From NCBI RefSeq assembly GCF_035590735.1, contig NZ_CP141595.1:801001-865000 (forward strand): DNA of 64,000 bases, in the 5' to 3' direction. Below the pieces are notes generated by a model. The model was not told where the DNA came from, did not search any database, and was given only the letters and a program-made list of their open reading frames with translations. Below are positions 61,489 through 64,000 of the stretch, piece by piece; position 1 is the first letter of the stretch; every line of letters begins with the position of its first letter. The translations under genes were made by a program, and so were the position numbers. The stretch is from Rossellomorea aquimaris. Lineage in GTDB: Bacteria > Bacillota > Bacilli > Bacillales > Bacillaceae_B.

Positions 61489-61884
61489 ATGTTCTGGGTG
61501 AAATTTAGTTTGATGGCGATAATTGTTTTCGGCCTTATTTCAATGGTTAAGTTTCTTTTAAGAAAAATTTTTAGAATAGAGAAAGTGAAAAGGAAATTCT
61601 TTTCTAATAACCATATCAATGAGTCCCATCGTAATGCTGACAAATGGGTGAGGATTCTAACTGCCATCACTTTAATGGTTTTAGGGATCATGATGATAAA
61701 CGATGAAGACTTAACCTACTTATACATAATTGGATTTATCACTTTATCGGCATTGGACTATGCTGTAAAGGCATTGTTTGAATGGAAATCCAGTGAATAT
61801 CCTAAAGAAGCTATTTTAACGTTAGCTGAAATGTTCTTGGTGTTAGCAGCCGTATTAATTGCTTTTCGATTTTGGATTACTTAG
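61489..61884 (+). CDS. DUF4181-like membrane protein
   Basis: 131 residues with AGGAGTG upstream. About four membrane helices. The segment KIFRIEKVKRKFFSNNHINE after the first helix is typical of DUF4181. It is followed after 13 bp by another membrane-protein gene. Unknown function. Confidence 0.65.
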   Translation: MFWVKFSLMAIIVFGLISMVKFLLRKIFRIEKVKRKFFSNNHINESHRNADKWVRILTAITLMVLGIMMINDEDLTYLYIIGFITLSALDYAVKALFEWKSSEYPKEAILTLAEMFLVLAAVLIAFRFWIT

Positions 61885-61897
61885 AAAAGGGAGGGAA

Positions 61898-62254
61898 ATG
61901 AAACCGGCACACATGGGCATATATAAAAGGATAGTTACACTCTTAAATAGATTCAAGCAAGTATTTTATTATTATGACGATGAAGATTTTTCGGCATCTG
62001 AGAAAGAATATATTGATAATATCAAGAAAACAAATCCATATGGGATTTTGGTGTTAATCTTTGGTGGGGTTTCATTCACATTTGGACCACAATATATCAT
62101 TCTACCTATCGCGACTTTGACCATTGCAATACTTACATTTGGGACTTTTGATAAAGAAAAAGAAGACAATCCGTGGACATTTATGTTGGGATCGATTCTA
62201 TCTCTCATAGGTTTATATATGTATATTGTTGGAGCCGTTCATATTCTAATATGA
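61898..62254 (+). CDS. Hypothetical membrane protein
   Basis: 118 residues from ATG 61898 with GGGAGGG upstream; an upstream ATG lies inside the previous gene. An acidic soluble N-terminus (YYYDDEDFSASEKEYIDNIK) precedes three membrane helices. Probably co-transcribed with the DUF4181-like gene. Confidence 0.6.
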   Translation: MKPAHMGIYKRIVTLLNRFKQVFYYYDDEDFSASEKEYIDNIKKTNPYGILVLIFGGVSFTFGPQYIILPIATLTIAILTFGTFDKEKEDNPWTFMLGSILSLIGLYMYIVGAVHILI

Positions 62255-62393
62255 TTAGAGGTATTCTTTTGGAATTCGTTCATTACAACTGAAGATAGTG
62301 GCTAATGTCGGCTGCCGGCCATCCTCAATGATCGGGCAGGATTGTTGAAGTGAGATAATACAACAAAGGAGGATGTGGATTATTAGCAATATG

Positions 62394-62439
62394 AAAAAGC
62401 CTAATTCCTCAATTTTAGTGAAGAAATCAGGCTTTTTTC
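62394..62439. terminator. Bidirectional terminator between convergent genes
   Basis: AAAAAGCCT...AGGCTTTTTT with paired inner bases; A and T tracts on both sides. Confidence 0.75.
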
Positions 62440-62457
62440 AATAAACCATTCTCGATA

Positions 62458-63165
62458 TTAAGGGGTGAATAGCTTCCATTTCCCCTCGGAAACAACTTCA
62501 ACGACTCCATCGGTCACTTTGATAGCCGTCTGATCGTCAATCGCGTACCCTGGCACTGAGACGCCTGCAGCCCACTTTTCTGCATTGGCCAGGGTATTAT
62601 CCGGTAACATCTCGTGACCTAGGTGAGGAAACAATGCAAAATCCACCAGACCCAGTGTTTTATCTCCCCCTGTGAGCGGACGCCAGCCTACGAATTCTTC
62701 TCCGATATTCGGGGCCATCACCATGCTTCCGGCGCTCATTCCCACATAGACTGCATCCAGTGATGGCAAAAGGTCTGCAAGCCCCGATTGCTGCATCCAG
62801 TGGTACAGGTAGAGAGCGTCGCCACCAGACACCAGCAGGACGTCCGTCTCCTGTACAAGAGGCACCCAGCGGTCTTCGTCTATGCTTGGCAGCGCTGTGA
62901 GCTCCAGAACGCCGACAGACTTCCAGCCCAGGTCGACCATGGGGTTCTCGGATTTCCCGCTGATGAACTGCCAGGCTTTTTCTCCAGGACCGACCCAGGG
63001 GTGTCCGTACATCGCGGTGGGTATGCACAGAGCGTTGGAGTCGGCGATCGGCTTGTCGAGCATGTCAACCAGCGCGTTGTGGATCGTAGGGTTATTGACG
63101 CCCGCGGACGTTAGCAGAAGTTTCATTCCTGACGTTCTTGAATCCTCTAAATGATTTTGCGACAT
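62458..63165 (-). CDS. Peptidase S51 (peptidase E-like)
   Basis: 235 residues, start ATG 63165 with AAGGAGG eight bases upstream. The S51 nucleophile elbow is visible in AVYVGMSAGSMVMAP (Ser), with LLVSGGDALYLYHWM before it and the histidine of FPHLGHEML after it. Family members cleave Asp-X dipeptides or cyanophycin; which one is unclear. Base composition is clearly richer in GC than both neighbours, and codon use differs, suggesting acquisition from a higher-GC donor. Confidence 0.85.
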   Translation of the reverse strand: MSQNHLEDSRTSGMKLLLTSAGVNNPTIHNALVDMLDKPIADSNALCIPTAMYGHPWVGPGEKAWQFISGKSENPMVDLGWKSVGVLELTALPSIDEDRWVPLVQETDVLLVSGGDALYLYHWMQQSGLADLLPSLDAVYVGMSAGSMVMAPNIGEEFVGWRPLTGGDKTLGLVDFALFPHLGHEMLPDNTLANAEKWAAGVSVPGYAIDDQTAIKVTDGVVEVVSEGKWKLFTP

Positions 63166-63531
63166 AAGTTTTTCCTCCTTAGGGTACGAACTTTTTTACC
63201 TGAATTTTTAAGATTATTACGTATTTTTTTGTTGATTCCTAACTGCCATAACTTGAAATGTCGTGCGTAGAAATCATTTCTTCGATGGTTAAATATCTTC
63301 CATTCATTTTATCATGTTCCCTTCATATGTTTTTGTGTATTTACGATAAATAGCAATCTATCTGATCATTAATTCAAGTGTTCAAGAAGCATTATTTATT
63401 CACTAAAATGGCCGTTATCTGGAATAAGTGATACTTATATGTAACCCACAATAGAGTCAGGTTGTTGAAGAAGGATATTATAATCGGATGTCGTATTTAT
63501 TTCTTAGAGATCATCACTTAGGAGGATTTAA
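63166..63531. other. Divergent intergenic region
   Basis: AT-rich; should hold the promoters of the peptidase (minus) and acetyltransferase (plus) genes. No operator or RNA structure was recognised. Confidence 0.4.
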
Positions 63532-64000
63532 ATGCCAGTGTCTAAAGGTCATTTAGAATACATAATTCGAAATGTGAAAGTAGAGGATGCGGAGGTACTT
63601 TTGGATATTGAGAGTTCTGTTATTTCTGAAGGTGATTATTTCATCGTAGTATCAGAAGAGGTAGAAAAAAAGCCATTACAGGAGAAGAAAGAACGAATAC
63701 AAAGTATATTGGATAACATGAGAGAAACTCTTATTATAGCGGAAGTGAATGGTGTAGTTGTCGGATCGATAGAATTTCGGTCACAAAATAGAAAGAGATT
63801 ATCACACACTGGCTCTGTTTCAATGTCGATAAGTAAAAATTACAGAGACGGGGGAATAGGGAAGGCGCTTTTAAAGGCATTGTTAGACTGGGCAGAAGAA
63901 AACCCATTAATTGAAAAGGTAAGTTTAGGGGTCTTTTCAACAAATCAAAGAGCAATTTCCCTGTACAAGCAGATGGGTTTTTTGGAAGAAGGTCGTTTAA
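63532..64000 (+). CDS. GNAT acetyltransferase, 3' end outside window
   Basis: ATG 63532 with AGGAGG at 63520. The frame is open to the window end, 156 codons. The acetyl-CoA-binding motif A is present: SISKNYRDGGIGKALLKALL, followed by ERV-type SLGVFSTNQRAISLYKQMGF near the end. Probably only a few residues are missing. The substrate is unknown. Confidence 0.85.
   Translation, partial: MPVSKGHLEYIIRNVKVEDAEVLLDIESSVISEGDYFIVVSEEVEKKPLQEKKERIQSILDNMRETLIIAEVNGVVVGSIEFRSQNRKRLSHTGSVSMSISKNYRDGGIGKALLKALLDWAEENPLIEKVSLGVFSTNQRAISLYKQMGFLEEGRL

Noticed and set aside
1..64000. tRNA or rRNA genes
   Set aside because: No cloverleaf with TTCRANNC or conserved rRNA stretch was noticed while reading either strand; a dedicated scan could still reveal one.

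Overview
The window looks like chromosomal DNA of an endospore-forming, low-GC Bacillaceae bacterium. The evidence is strong Shine-Dalgarno sites (AGGAGG type), GTG/TTG starts, YesMN-type two-component genes, DUF3231, PadR/HAAS and bPH_4 proteins, a collagen-like surface protein, and a crtP-crtO-crtQ set as in pigmented marine Bacillus/Rossellomorea-like strains. The genus is an inference; no rRNA or tRNA gene is present.

Layout. 1-11,000 is a defence-type island: a GIY-YIG/DUF4357 gene tail, an IS21 istA wreck, a NUDIX hydrolase, a PLD-nuclease/SF2-helicase/DUF3427 protein, a Ser/Thr kinase directly behind it, and a complete McrB-McrC pair. 11,400-14,300 is a more GC-rich module resembling SPP1 genes 38-39-40 (replisome organizer, helicase loader, DnaB-type helicase) with no structural phage genes. 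14,250-18,570 and 21,800-28,800 are mosaics of short palindromic repeats, degenerate repeated units and truncated copies of other genes, mixed with small secreted or membrane genes. 18,600-21,776 is the carotenoid tailoring operon. 29,088-34,837 encodes two large surface or secreted proteins. 38,599-49,515 is a fructan/sucrose utilisation locus: sensor kinase, AraC regulator and an extra binding protein, then a cre-controlled operon of two permeases, a lipoprotein, a GH32 hydrolase and a fructokinase. 49,640-55,112 holds small regulators, membrane proteins, toxin-immunity debris and immunity-like genes. 55,310-64,000 holds an OmpR/EnvZ-type pair, a DJ-1 protein, an adenine riboswitch with adenosine deaminase, a PadR/HAAS operon, two membrane proteins, a peptidase S51 and a truncated acetyltransferase.

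The most unusual signal is the repeat system. At least four palindrome families share cores such as GGGGACGGTTCT, GGGGACAGGTACC, GGGTCTGACCC and AGGGACGGACCT. They occur as single hairpins, as inverted pairs (REPIN-like), and as borders of 300-430 bp units with a small ORF. Several truncated gene copies (dnaB, crtQ, a TetR gene, an M14 peptidase, DUF4279) begin or end at these repeats. No transposase that could move them is in the window.

The best candidate for a functional system is the helicase-kinase pair (with the upstream NUDIX gene) beside McrBC. All identifications were made by reading motifs; no database search was possible.
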